DNA of 64,000 bases from an uncultured Acidobacteriia bacterium (GCA_903875575.1 CAIQWJ010000027.1:1-64000); one strand, 5' to 3'. Shown: positions 8,595 through 16,400, counted from the first letter of the stretch. Made by a program: numbers and translations. The notes: generated by a model from the letters alone, not told the origin.

Positions 8595-8753
8595 CAGCTC
8601 TTTACGCGTTGTGAGACGCAAGGGTCTCTGGTCTGTTGCTTCGACGGACTGTTAATTTTGAACGGTATTCTCGGCGGAATGAGTCCACGACCCGCCGGCG
8701 AATTCGCCGTCGAGCCGTGGCCTCATTCCGCCACGCTCTTAGGTAAAGAGCTG
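8595..8753 (+). ncRNA. Retron msr-msd RNA
   Basis: The ends are an 11-bp perfect inverted repeat: a1 CAGCTCTTTAC (8595-8605) and a2 GTAAAGAGCTG (8743-8753). After a1 come a small hairpin (GCGT 8606-8609 with ACGC 8616-8619) and a stronger hairpin 8631-8649 whose apical part TTGCTTCG closely resembles the TTGTTTCG in the msr hairpin of retron Eco1 (Ec86), as I recall it. The msd part is a long hairpin: GGCGGAATGAG (8673-8683) pairs with CTCATTCCGCC (8722-8732), CCACG (8685-8689) with CGTGG (8716-8720), and the apex is a 14-base palindrome (8696-8709). Order RNA-effector-RT matches Eco1-type retrons. The branching guanosine and exact msDNA ends are not determined. Confidence 0.85.
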
Positions 8754-8755
8754 CA

Positions 8756-9763
8756 ATGATTTCGCGCCTGTTCGCCGAGTTTAAGGCTGCAGTAAGGCTG
8801 CAGGAGGTTCGTGTCAAACGTCCCACACAGATATTTCTGTGTGGGGGAGACATACTGACATCCGACGTCTTAGCCTCTCCAAAATCTGCGCGCCACGCAT
8901 TCTGCAACTACTTGCGTAAAACGACGGCACCCCTCCTGGCGGACATCGTTCTCGCCGAGGTGATCGTTGAGGACCGTGAACAGGACGAACACGGGTTCAA
9001 AGATCTTCTCGAACTTGAACGGCTAGTGGCTGAAATAGTTGGCGTTGTACTGCTCTTTGTGGAAAGCCCGGGATCGTATGCGGAACTAGGGGCTTTCACG
9101 GAAAACCCAACAATTCTGCGACGTCTCGTTGTGGTAATCGACAATTCATTTCGCGAGAATACGAGGTCTTTCATCTATCGGGGCCCGCTGAAGCGCCTGA
9201 TCAATCAGTACGAGCAGTCGCTGCGGTATGAAACTTGGCTTAGTGACGAGGGCGATCCGCCGGTAATCGACGAACAGTTGGCGGAGACGATGGCCGCCGG
9301 TCTAGCGCAGTCGCTGCCCGCTTATCAAAAACGCAATGGAGACACGGCGCTCCTCTCCGCCGCAAGGGGAGATCCTGAGCCAAATGAAGGCGAGATGATG
9401 TGTCTAATCACAGGGCTCCTCGACGTGTTCTTAACGCTCGGTCTTGCAGAGATTGAAGAAATACTGCTGTTATTCGCAACGCCTTCCTCGGGTCAGAAAA
9501 TCAGTCGCTACCTTTATGTTCTCCGAAGACTCAAACTGGTTGATCGTGTCTTGTATTCAAATAAATGGTGGTACTTTTCCAGCCGGAGTCTGGTGGAATG
9601 GAGTTTTCTCGAGGGCAGCCCGCAAAAGACCACACTCGACTGGCGTCGCCACATTCGGGATGAATACACCCGGGCTAAAACATCTGAGCCTGGGACAGCC
9701 AAGCGCCTTGGCGCGTTGACCTTGATATTCCAGCAGGGCACCGGGGTCCAAGACCATGAGTGA
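8756..9763 (+). CDS. Retron effector, nucleoside deoxyribosyltransferase-like (Eco1/St85 type)
   Basis: Protein of 335 aa. It has the N-terminal signature IFLCGGD (26-32) and ESPGSYAELGAF (103-114), shared with the toxin effectors of retrons Eco1 (Ec86) and Sen2 (St85). The conserved glutamate of the NDT-like fold is probably E110. The stretch LRRLVVVIDNSFRENTRSFI also parallels the Eco1 effector. The C-terminal half probably holds a winged-helix-like region (about 215-300). In that family the effector is an N-glycosidase-type toxin held inactive by RT plus msDNA. The ATG lies two bases after the a2 arm, so part of a2 (AAAGAG) is the only candidate ribosome-binding site. The gene overlaps the RT gene by eight bases. 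Confidence 0.87.
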   Translation: MISRLFAEFKAAVRLQEVRVKRPTQIFLCGGDILTSDVLASPKSARHAFCNYLRKTTAPLLADIVLAEVIVEDREQDEHGFKDLLELERLVAEIVGVVLLFVESPGSYAELGAFTENPTILRRLVVVIDNSFRENTRSFIYRGPLKRLINQYEQSLRYETWLSDEGDPPVIDEQLAETMAAGLAQSLPAYQKRNGDTALLSAARGDPEPNEGEMMCLITGLLDVFLTLGLAEIEEILLLFATPSSGQKISRYLYVLRRLKLVDRVLYSNKWWYFSSRSLVEWSFLEGSPQKTTLDWRRHIRDEYTRAKTSEPGTAKRLGALTLIFQQGTGVQDHE

Positions 9764-10685
9764 TCTGCTCAATCGGATGGCACGCGACCTGTTCTTGCCG
9801 CCGAATTCCTTGCGCTCGCTGATTCAGAGTGCACCTATGCGCTACAAGGTGTATTCAATACCAAAGCGGAATGGGAACGGCTTTCGCGTCATTGCACAGC
9901 CAACTCCGGCCGTCAAGGAATTGCAGCGGTGGGTGGCTGACAGGGTTCTCGCAACCTACGACGTTCATCGGGCGGCGACCGCCTATAAGAAAGCCTCCAG
10001 CATTCTGGAGAATGCGACGGCCCACCGGAACAGCAGGTTTTTATTGAAACTGGATTTTGAGAATTTTTTCAATTCCATAACTAGCCATGATCTCTTGGCG
10101 TTTTTTGACCGTAAGCAGGTGAGCTTTAGCGATAAGGACCGCCAACTGTTATGCCGAATTCTGTTTTGGAGACGCAAGAACACGCCGGACTTGGTGATGT
10201 CCATAGGCGCACCCAGTTCGCCAAGCTTGTGTAATGTTTTGCTCTATGATTTCGATGTGGCGGTTGCTACCCACTGTGCGGCATTCGGAGTCACTTACAC
10301 GCGCTACGCGGACGATATGACGTTTTCGTGCGACGAGCCTTGGCGGTTGAGAGAGATAGAACAGTGGGTTTCTCGGTTACTTGATGGAACAGCCTCGCCG
10401 CGTCTTCGAATTAACGCTTCGAAAACAGTCCACGTTTCAAAAAAGTCCAGCCGTCGGGTTACTGGACTCGTACTGACAAACGACGGGAAGGTTTCGCTCG
10501 GTCGGGACCGCAAACGACAGCTTCGCGCGATGGTTCATCGATTCATCACTAGAGGGCTTCCGGAGGATGAATGCGCGTCGCTCCGGGGATGGATGGCTCA
10601 TGTTCACGCCGTGGAGCCGTCGTTCACATCTCGTCTCAAGGAAATCTACGGTGCGGAGAATTTAGGTCGGCTTGGTGTTAAGTGA
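9756..10685 (+). CDS. Retron reverse transcriptase
   Basis: Protein of 309 aa, a usual retron RT length. The catalytic box is YADD at 184-187. The two retron-specific motifs are present: NATAH (NAxxH, 86-90) and VTG (235-237). KLDFENFF (98-105) holds the first catalytic aspartate and SIGAPSSPSLCN (149-160) is RT motif 4. It starts inside the end of the effector gene (8-base overlap), so the two are translationally coupled. It should prime on the RNA at 8595-8753 to make msDNA. No frameshift or missing key residue is seen. Confidence 0.93.
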   Translation: MSDLLNRMARDLFLPPNSLRSLIQSAPMRYKVYSIPKRNGNGFRVIAQPTPAVKELQRWVADRVLATYDVHRAATAYKKASSILENATAHRNSRFLLKLDFENFFNSITSHDLLAFFDRKQVSFSDKDRQLLCRILFWRRKNTPDLVMSIGAPSSPSLCNVLLYDFDVAVATHCAAFGVTYTRYADDMTFSCDEPWRLREIEQWVSRLLDGTASPRLRINASKTVHVSKKSSRRVTGLVLTNDGKVSLGRDRKRQLRAMVHRFITRGLPEDECASLRGWMAHVHAVEPSFTSRLKEIYGAENLGRLGVK

Positions 10686-10726
10686 GGATTCGCGTGACAA
10701 AATGCCAGAGTGACATTTTCTGTCGT

Positions 10727-10759
10727 AGCGCAACCCGCCGAAGTTTTTTCGGTTGCGCT
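10727..10759 (+). other. Hairpin after the retron operon
   Basis: AGCGCAA (10727-10733) pairs with TTGCGCT (10753-10759) and inner CCGAA (10738-10742) with TTCGG (10748-10752), with a four-base bulge. No run of T follows, so it is not a standard intrinsic terminator, but it could contribute to 3'-end formation of the effector-RT transcript. Confidence 0.3.
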
Positions 10760-11004
10760 GACAATTAGCTCGCAGACGTAGCTCAGTCCCGGAAGTCTTC
10801 CGACAATTCACGCCCTACGTCAGTTGGCGGTCTCCAGCCGATCTCTCCATTTGAGTCCCACCGGCAGTCCACTCGCAACCTTTACATCCACAAACCACTC
10901 GTCCACGTTGGCCCATTAGAAGTCCCGAAAACGGCAGATGTGTCATCGCGCCAATCGCCATCTACTCCAACTTGCGCAGCAGTCGTTCGTCCGGATAGCC
11001 AGCC

Positions 11005-11330
11005 ACTCGGACAGTGCTGGCGGCGGGACGGCGATTTAACGCCGCCGGTTTCATGTTCACGGGCGATGCGGCCGCGATGCCGTTCGTCAAACGAGTCGAC
11101 ACGGTTGATGTGGACCGCTCGGTGTTAACGTTCACTCATACAAACTCGCAGTCATTATCCATCTACAATGCAAGTTGACCCCAACCCCGGGACAAGCTGC
11201 GGATTTGGAGTGTTGCCTTCGTCGAGGGCTTCTCGGCGCTTTCCGTGGAGGTCATCGCCATTCGGCTGGCCAGCCCGGTGGTCGGGCGGAGCATGACTGT
11301 TACGGGTATTATGCCCTTCGACAACTTCGG
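11005..11330 (+). pseudogene. Scrambled fragments of a second spermidine-synthase-like gene
   Basis: Two pieces resemble the intact gene at 14122-15651. Bases about 11005-11130 encode AAGFMFTGDAAAMPFVKRVDTVDVD, matching the methyltransferase core there (near 15106-15192). Bases about 11159-11330 match 14181-14340 nearly base for base, including the string ACAATGCAAGTTG. The pieces are in the reverse of their order in the intact gene, and frames are broken. The preceding 10760-11000 may be further degraded coding DNA but I recognise nothing in it. Confidence 0.6.
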
Positions 11331-11414
11331 GAATGCCCGTCATACGGGCGGACTCCGGGAGACGGAACTGGATCGCCCTTCAATATAGAATGAATCAGTC
11401 ATCCATCCGGTCCC

Positions 11415-12269
11415 ATGGAACTGAAACCAGGCGATAAACTCGGCCCATACTCTATCCTCACGCCCCTTGGGAAAGGAGGGATGGGAGAAGTGTGGAAGGC
11501 GCGGGATACGCGTCTGGGCCGCACTGTCGCGCTCAAGGTCCTGCCGGCCGATAAAGTAGCCGATTCTGAACGCAAACGCCGTTTCGCCCAGGAGGCGAGG
11601 GCAGCCTCTGCGCTGAACCATCCAAACATCGTCACCATTTATGAGATTACCTGTGAGGATGGCGTCGATATCATCGCGATGGAGTATGTACCCGGCCACA
11701 CCCTTGGCCACCTGATCGGGCGAACAGGCGTGGGAATTCGCGACAGCCTGAAGTACGCCCTGCAAATCGCCGACGCGTTGACTGCGGCGCACGCTGCCGG
11801 AATCGTACACCGGGATCTGAAGCCCGACAACATCCTGGTCAATGACGAGGGGAGTGTCAAAGTTTTGGATTTCGGCCTGGCGAAGCTGACCGAAATGGCA
11901 GACTCCGCGGAAGACGAAACGCAAACCATCCGTCGCGAAACAGAAGAGGGTGCCATCGTCGGCACCGTGTCCTATATGTCTCCGGAACAGGCCGAAGGGA
12001 AGAAGGTGGATGCGCGTTCCGACATTTTCGCTTTCGGCGCCGTGTTGTACGAGATGGTTACCGGTCAGCGCGCGTTCCAGGGCGATTCCGTTGTCGCCAC
12101 ACTGGCGGCGATCCTGCATCAGGAGCCGAAGCCGTTGCGCCAGATCGCCCCGGGTTCCCCGCCTGAGCTGGAAAAGTTGATCGCCCGCTGTCTGCGCAAG
12201 AATCGCGACCGACGGTTCCAGCATACCGGCGATCTGAAAGTGGCCTTGCTCGAATTGAAGGAAGAATAG
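11415..12269 (+). CDS. Serine/threonine protein kinase, split from its sensor half by TAG
   Basis: Hanks-type kinase domain of 284 aa: glycine loop LGKGGMGEVW (18-27), lysine K41, catalytic HRDLKPDN (132-139), DFG (152-154), and MSPEQ in place of APE. It acts by phosphorylating Ser/Thr on partner proteins. It ends ELKEE-TAG, where related acidobacterial kinases normally continue through a linker to a membrane helix and a sensor or repeat domain. The next 12 codons and the following gene (12303-13058) are in the same frame, so one TAG separates the two halves. The kinase domain itself appears complete. Confidence 0.85.
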   Translation: MELKPGDKLGPYSILTPLGKGGMGEVWKARDTRLGRTVALKVLPADKVADSERKRRFAQEARAASALNHPNIVTIYEITCEDGVDIIAMEYVPGHTLGHLIGRTGVGIRDSLKYALQIADALTAAHAAGIVHRDLKPDNILVNDEGSVKVLDFGLAKLTEMADSAEDETQTIRRETEEGAIVGTVSYMSPEQAEGKKVDARSDIFAFGAVLYEMVTGQRAFQGDSVVATLAAILHQEPKPLRQIAPGSPPELEKLIARCLRKNRDRRFQHTGDLKVALLELKEE

Positions 12270-12302
12270 GATTCGGCCACATTTCCGGTTGCTCAGGCGG
12301 AG

Positions 12303-13058
12303 GTGCAAATCAGGAAGCCGGCACGGGGGAAGAAGCTGGTGGCACTGGCGTCCGGTGTGGCACTGCTGGCGGCGATGGGCTGGCTCGCGTTGGCATGGAG
12401 CAAATCGAGTGCCCGATCCGCCAGACCACCGGTGATCGTCCTGATGGACACGAGTGCACCGGGTGGCGTGTATGACGCCAATACGCGGCAAAACAGCGGG
12501 ACGAACGCCGACGATCTGAGCGACGACTTGCGGGATTTGCCGGTGGAACTCCATAAAGAGACTGTCGGCGCCAGCTGGGACAGGGAAGATCAGATCGTCA
12601 AACAGATGCCCGACCTGATTGTGATCCATCGCTCGGCGTTTTTTCATTCCATGGATCTCGACTTCCGAATCGGTTATCCTCCGTTCGGGGAGACCGCGGT
12701 GCAGGCATCGGGCGCGCAAACGCCGGAAACGGAGCAACCGCTGTCCCGAGCTTTCCTGTACGATCACCTCAACACTTCAGCGCTCATCCGGCTACAGGCA
12801 TTCCTGGGTTATGCGGGGCTATCGAATCTGAAGACCAGATTCCTGATTTATTCCAGAGGTGCGGCCGGAGGATGGGCAGAAACCGCGTTCCGGCACGATT
12901 GGGTACAGAATGCGGAGCGACGATTTCCTGTGTTAAAAGGCAGGATATTCACCATCAATGTGCGGGGTGGCGATGCGAAGGCCAGTTTCCGGGATCCGGC
13001 GACGATCGCGGAGGTGAGGAAGGCGGTGGCGTCAATACTCGGAATCACGACGAAATGA
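12303..13058 (+). pseudogene. Membrane/sensor half of the kinase, in frame after TAG
   Basis: Reads in the same frame as the kinase, 12 codons after its TAG. It begins with a basic stretch (RKPARGKKL) and one hydrophobic helix (about 14-31) followed by a 210-residue extracytoplasmic part of unknown family (PPVIVLMDTSAPGGVYDA, then DLIVIHRSAFFHSMDLDFRIGYPP). The only available start is GTG 12303, which has no spaced ribosome-binding site. I infer it was the C-terminal part of one 548-codon protein. It is expressed only by readthrough or internal initiation, if at all. Confidence 0.55.
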
Positions 13059-13104
13059 GGCCTGGGTGGTAGGGCTATTCATTGCGTCTGCCGCGTCGGC
13101 GTCG

Positions 13105-13206
13105 GGGGGCATGGGCGAAGTCTGGGAGGCCCCTCTCGATCGTACCGTCGCCATCGAAATCTGTCGCGCGGCTCTGGCCCGGAGTCTACTGCTCGCGGCT
13201 ACCTTC
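13105..13206 (+). pseudogene. Kinase P-loop fragment joined to synthase fragment
   Basis: Bases 13105-13160 encode GGMGEVWEAPLDRTVAIEI, a decayed copy of a Ser/Thr kinase glycine loop. They are followed directly by about 45 bases (13160-13206) nearly identical to 14415-14465 of the spermidine-synthase-like gene (ALARSLLLAATF versus ALARNLLLAAAF). It is a chimeric scar of two decayed genes. Nothing else is recognisable in 13059-13280. Confidence 0.55.
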
Positions 13207-13280
13207 AGCCAGTTTTGCGCTTCGCGCAAAACCATACGACCCCTATGGCTGACTCACTCAAAATCAAATTAGCCTGCGAT

Positions 13281-13553
13281 TCAGCGCCAGTTTTGGGCAC
13301 CGTGCCAAACATGCAGGATTTCAACAATTTCAGCGGAGTACGAATAGACGATCACGAGCGGCGGACTGACCAGTTCTCTTGTGCCTGCAATTTCGCCCGG
13401 GCGGCCGAGGCCGGGGAATATGGCCAATTGGTCGATTCGATCCAAAGCCGTGCTCGCTACCTTCTGAGCGGCGGCGGGGCTGTCCCTCTGAATGTATTTG
13501 ATTGCGACTTCCAATTGGTCAGCCGCACCAGTCGTCCAGCGAATACGCCTCAA
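13281..13553 (-). CDS. RelE/ParE-family toxin
   Basis: Protein of 90 aa with the ParE/RelE layout: an N-terminal AADQLEVAIKYI helix, IFPGLGRPGEIAGTRELV in the middle and a final VEILHVWHGAQNWR strand typical of plasmid-stabilisation toxins that act on gyrase or the ribosome. It overlaps the upstream antitoxin gene by four bases. The length is normal for the family, so it looks intact. Confidence 0.85.
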   Translation of the reverse strand: MRRIRWTTGAADQLEVAIKYIQRDSPAAAQKVASTALDRIDQLAIFPGLGRPGEIAGTRELVSPPLVIVYSYSAEIVEILHVWHGAQNWR

Positions 13554-13774
13554 AGCTGGAACAGGCCGCCGATGCGACGTCTGACATCTTCGTGTTCCAC
13601 CAGTTCTCCCCGTTCCGCCTGGGCAATGCCATTTCGCACTCCGGCAACGAAGCTGGCCTGGTCGTCGAGCATCCGATTGACCGTGTCCCTTACGATTTGC
13701 TCGGCATCCCTGCCTGTGGCAAATGCCACCTGCTGAAGGCGAGTCTCAACGTCCGGGGAGAAATTCACTTGCAT
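13550..13774 (-). CDS. Antitoxin partner of the ParE-like toxin
   Basis: Protein of 74 aa beginning MQVNFSPDVETRLQQVAF, a short beta strand plus helices as in ribbon-helix-helix antitoxins (NFSPEVEARLNRLA family). The toxin gene follows with a four-base overlap. I placed the start at 13774 because family members begin MQVNF/MxVxF; an upstream ATG at 13804 is also in frame. There is no ribosome-binding site before 13774, but a promoter sits so that transcription could begin at or next to the ATG. Confidence 0.8.
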   Translation of the reverse strand: MQVNFSPDVETRLQQVAFATGRDAEQIVRDTVNRMLDDQASFVAGVRNGIAQAERGELVEHEDVRRRIGGLFQL

Positions 13775-13780
13775 GTTTTC

Positions 13781-13809
13781 AGCGTAGAGGGGCACCGGAG
13801 GCATGTCAA
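13781..13809 (-). promoter_or_regulatory. Candidate promoter for a leaderless TA transcript
   Basis: On the minus strand, -35 TTGACA (13809-13804), a 17-base spacer and -10 TACGCT (13786-13781) precede the antitoxin ATG at 13774 by six bases. The expected start of transcription is therefore at the ATG itself, which would explain why no ribosome-binding site is visible. Confidence 0.4.
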
Positions 13810-13869
13810 GTGCATGGTGAAAGCTGCGAATCCGGCGAATGCGATAGCGATTGTGGGGGTCGAGGCCGC

Positions 13870-14010
13870 CGGGGGAAGACCTGTTCTTCGGAAAACCTGC
13901 CACTTCGGTAAGCTTCGAGCGCGATGCTCTGCTCTGTGACAAGGGGCAGATCATGACCGCCCGCGATCATGGCCCGCGCGATGTCTTCAGGCAACTCGAC
14001 GTGGACGTGC
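13870..14010 (-). pseudogene. UPF0175-like antitoxin, 3'-truncated
   Basis: The minus strand encodes MHVHVELPEDIARAMIAGG, continuing HDLPLVTEQSIALEAYRSGRFSEEQV. This is the N-terminal half of a UPF0175-type antitoxin. After EEQV the frame runs into proline/arginine-rich noise rather than the helix-turn-helix end, so the gene is truncated or frameshifted. No partner toxin is adjacent. Confidence 0.5.
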
Positions 14011-14121
14011 ATGTTCTGGCCGGGTGCCGAAAAAGCAGATTTGAGTGCCGCTCCTTCCAGTCGCGGTTCGGTAAGAAGCGTCGAATCCATGGCCGTTTTC
14101 CTGCCGGCGCGCGCCCGCAAG

Positions 14122-15651
14122 ATGGATTTTGAGCCTTCATCGTTGTGTCAAATCAGGGTGCCAGTCCTTACCGCCACTACCCATCTACAATGCAAGTTGG
14201 ACGAAACACGGGACAAGCTGCGGATTTGGAGTGTTGCCTTCGTGGAGGGCTTCTCGACGCTTTCTGTGGAGGTCATCGCTATTCGGCTGGCCATCCCGGT
14301 GGTTGGGTCAAGCATGACTCTTACGGGGATTGTGCTCGGTGTTGTCCTGTTCGCCCTGAGCGCGGGCTACTGGCGCGGGGGTGAATTGTCGTCACGCTGG
14401 ACGGTGCCGAAAATACACGCGGCTCTGGCCCGGAATCTCCTGCTCGCGGCTGCTTTCTATGTCTGCCTGACTTTTCCGTTCGAAGCGACGCTGCTGGAAA
14501 AAGCGCTCGATCTGGGCCTGAGTTTGCCGGTGGCTTTGGGCGCAACTGCCGCTGCTCTGTTTATCCTGCCCGTCTATCTGGCATCGCAAACGGTACCGAT
14601 GCTCGCCGAACTGATCAACACTGACGGCAAAGCGGGCAAGGCTTCCGGAAAAGTACTGTTCTGCTCCACGCTGGGCTCGGTGGCGGGCGGGATTGTCACG
14701 CCGGTTTATTTGTTTCCGTGGCTGGGCGTGCAGGCGTCGACGTATGTGGTGGGCGGGTCGCTGGTGGCGATTGCGGGCTGGATGGCGTGGGGTCGGCCAC
14801 GACTGCCGCGGGGGGAAACGGGGTTGCTTGTGCTGGGCCTGCTGGTGGCGGGGGCGGGGGCAGTGGTGATTGAGCGGTCCTTTATGTCGCGCGTTCCGTA
14901 TCGTTTCGCCTTCGACAGCGCGCATCAGTCGATTCGGGTGCTGGAAAGCCGGAACGAGCAGGGTCGGCTGGAGCGGGTCATGACGCTGAATGGCGCGCGC
15001 GCCTCGGGTGTCTATGCCGATACGCGGGAGAGTTTCTTCGCTTACGTGCGCGAGGCGGACCGGGTGCTGGCGGAGACGCGCAGCGAAACGGTGCTGGCGA
15101 TTGGCGCGGCCGGGTTCACGTTTCCGCGCGATGCGGCGGCGATGGCCTTCGTTAAAAGGGTGGATACGGTGGATGTGGACCCCTCGGTGAAGGAGATCGC
15201 GGAACGGTATTTTCTGCTGGAGCCGTTGCCGGCGAAGGTGCGGTTTTATCCGGTTTCGGCAAGGTCGGCATTGCGGGAGTTTCAGAGGCAGGGCAGGCAT
15301 TACGACTTTACGCTGCTGGATGCTTACAACGGGGAGGGGATTCCGGATGAGTTGGTTACGGCGGAGTTTTTTCGGGGTGTGCGGGCGGTTTCCGGCAAGG
15401 TGGCGGCGAACATGATTCTGGATACGGAGCTGGAGTCGGAATTCGCGCGGAATGTGCTGGCGTCGTTTCGGGAGGCGTTTGGCGGGGTTTGGGTGAAGGA
15501 TGTGGACCAGAGAGGGTCGGACCTGACGAATTATCTGGTGACGAATTGGGGCGTGGAGGGGTCGTCTGCGTGGGACGGGGAGGGGCGGATTTATAGGGAT
15601 AACCGGAATAGTGCGGACCGGGATCATGTGGCTATGATTTGGAGTGAGTAG
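14122..15651 (+). CDS. Membrane-bound spermidine-synthase-like protein
   Basis: The N-terminal half (about 14210-14900) encodes a series of hydrophobic helices (FVEGFSTLSVEVIAIRLA, VVLFALSAGYWRGGEL and others). The C-terminal half is a Rossmann methyltransferase-like spermidine synthase domain: VLAIGAAGFTFP, then VDTVDVDPSVKEIAERYFL and FTLLDAYNGEG. This is the fused membrane/SpeE-like plan; the true substrate is unknown. The start is unsure: similarity to the decayed copy begins near 14181 and there are in-frame ATGs at 13969, 14089 and 14122, none with a good ribosome-binding site; TTG 14197 is possible. Confidence 0.7.
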   Translation: MDFEPSSLCQIRVPVLTATTHLQCKLDETRDKLRIWSVAFVEGFSTLSVEVIAIRLAIPVVGSSMTLTGIVLGVVLFALSAGYWRGGELSSRWTVPKIHAALARNLLLAAAFYVCLTFPFEATLLEKALDLGLSLPVALGATAAALFILPVYLASQTVPMLAELINTDGKAGKASGKVLFCSTLGSVAGGIVTPVYLFPWLGVQASTYVVGGSLVAIAGWMAWGRPRLPRGETGLLVLGLLVAGAGAVVIERSFMSRVPYRFAFDSAHQSIRVLESRNEQGRLERVMTLNGARASGVYADTRESFFAYVREADRVLAETRSETVLAIGAAGFTFPRDAAAMAFVKRVDTVDVDPSVKEIAERYFLLEPLPAKVRFYPVSARSALREFQRQGRHYDFTLLDAYNGEGIPDELVTAEFFRGVRAVSGKVAANMILDTELESEFARNVLASFREAFGGVWVKDVDQRGSDLTNYLVTNWGVEGSSAWDGEGRIYRDNRNSADRDHVAMIWSE

Positions 15652-15656
15652 ACGGA

Positions 15657-15698
15657 TTGCACGCAGAGGCGCAGAGATCCGCAGAGGGACGCAGAGGC
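15657..15698. repeat. Degenerate CGCAGAG repeat
   Basis: ACGCAGAGGCGCAGAG followed by CCGCAGAGGGACGCAGAG. It is a member of the dispersed repeat family and lies just after the synthase-like gene. Confidence 0.6.
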
Positions 15699-15750
15699 GG
15701 CCCTATCGGTGGGGCTACCGCCAGTTGCGGGATCTGCGCGACAATGGGTC

Positions 15751-15957
15751 ATGCAGGAAATCATCACACGCGACCCGGAAGTGATGCATGGGACGCCGGT
15801 ATTTCGCGGGACACGTGTACCGGTGCAGACGCTTTTCGATTACATCGAGAATGGCGAATCGCTCGATGAGTTTCTGGAAGGCTTCCCCACGATCAGCCGG
15901 GAACTTGCGGTACAGGTTCTGGAGGAATGCAAGGAACTTCGTCTCGCCCGGGTTTGA
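15751..15957 (+). CDS. DUF433 antitoxin
   Basis: Protein of 68 aa from ATG 15751 (MQEIITRDPEVMHGTPVF, then RGTRVPVQTLFDYIENG). This is the DUF433 family: a small winged-helix antitoxin that pairs with DUF5615 PIN-like toxins. The RGTRVPV core and the C-terminal VLEECKELRL helix are intact. The longer in-frame extension to 15709 is not conserved. The toxin gene starts 15 bases after its stop. Confidence 0.88.
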   Translation: MQEIITRDPEVMHGTPVFRGTRVPVQTLFDYIENGESLDEFLEGFPTISRELAVQVLEECKELRLARV

Positions 15958-15972
15958 AGCACCAATCGTCTG

Positions 15973-16293
15973 ATGAAGATCCTCCTGGATGAGTGCGTTG
16001 ACCAAAAGTTGCGGGTCGCGTTTGCCGAACATGACTGCCAAACGGCGGCGTACGCTCAGTTGGCAGGCCTGAAGAATGGCGCGTTGCTGGCTGCGGCCGA
16101 AGACGCCGATTTCGAGATCATGATCACCACCGACCAGGAGATTCCGTACCAGCAGAATCTCGGCGGTCGACGGATTTCGATCCTCATTTTGTGCGCTCCG
16201 ACCAACCGCCTTGCGGATCTGAAGCTTCTGGCACCCGCGGCGCTTCGTTCGCTCAGTTCGATCGAACCCGGTCAGGTGATCAGACTCCGATAG
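15973..16293 (+). CDS. DUF5615 PIN-like toxin
   Basis: Protein of 106 aa (MKILLDECVDQKLRVAF) with the acidic residues of the PIN-like Mut7-C fold: D6 and E7, then ADFEIMITTDQE around 45-56. It is the usual partner of the DUF433 antitoxin just upstream and probably acts as a ribonuclease. Size and motifs are complete. Confidence 0.87.
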   Translation: MKILLDECVDQKLRVAFAEHDCQTAAYAQLAGLKNGALLAAAEDADFEIMITTDQEIPYQQNLGGRRISILILCAPTNRLADLKLLAPAALRSLSSIEPGQVIRLR

Positions 16294-16357
16294 GTACAGC
16301 ATTCGGCGTATCCGGGAGCAATTCGCTGCCCGACGAGTTGTAGCGAGTAGAGGAAGT

Positions 16358-16400
16358 GCACGCAGAGGCGAGGAGATTCGCAGAAAGACGCAGAGACGAG
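16358..16400. repeat. Degenerate CGCAGAG repeat
   Basis: Units CGCAGAGGCG, TTCGCAGAAAGA and CGCAGAGACG in succession. It lies exactly where the truncated isomerase gene loses its reading frame. Confidence 0.6.

Noticed and set aside
9756-10685. Group II intron or diversity-generating RT
   Set aside because: The RT has retron-specific NAxxH and VTG motifs, lacks maturase/endonuclease domains, and sits behind an msr-msd RNA and effector; no template/variable repeat was seen.
14392-15627. 411-codon minus-strand frame opposite the synthase-like gene
   Set aside because: Arg/Pro/His-rich shadow translation with no domain.
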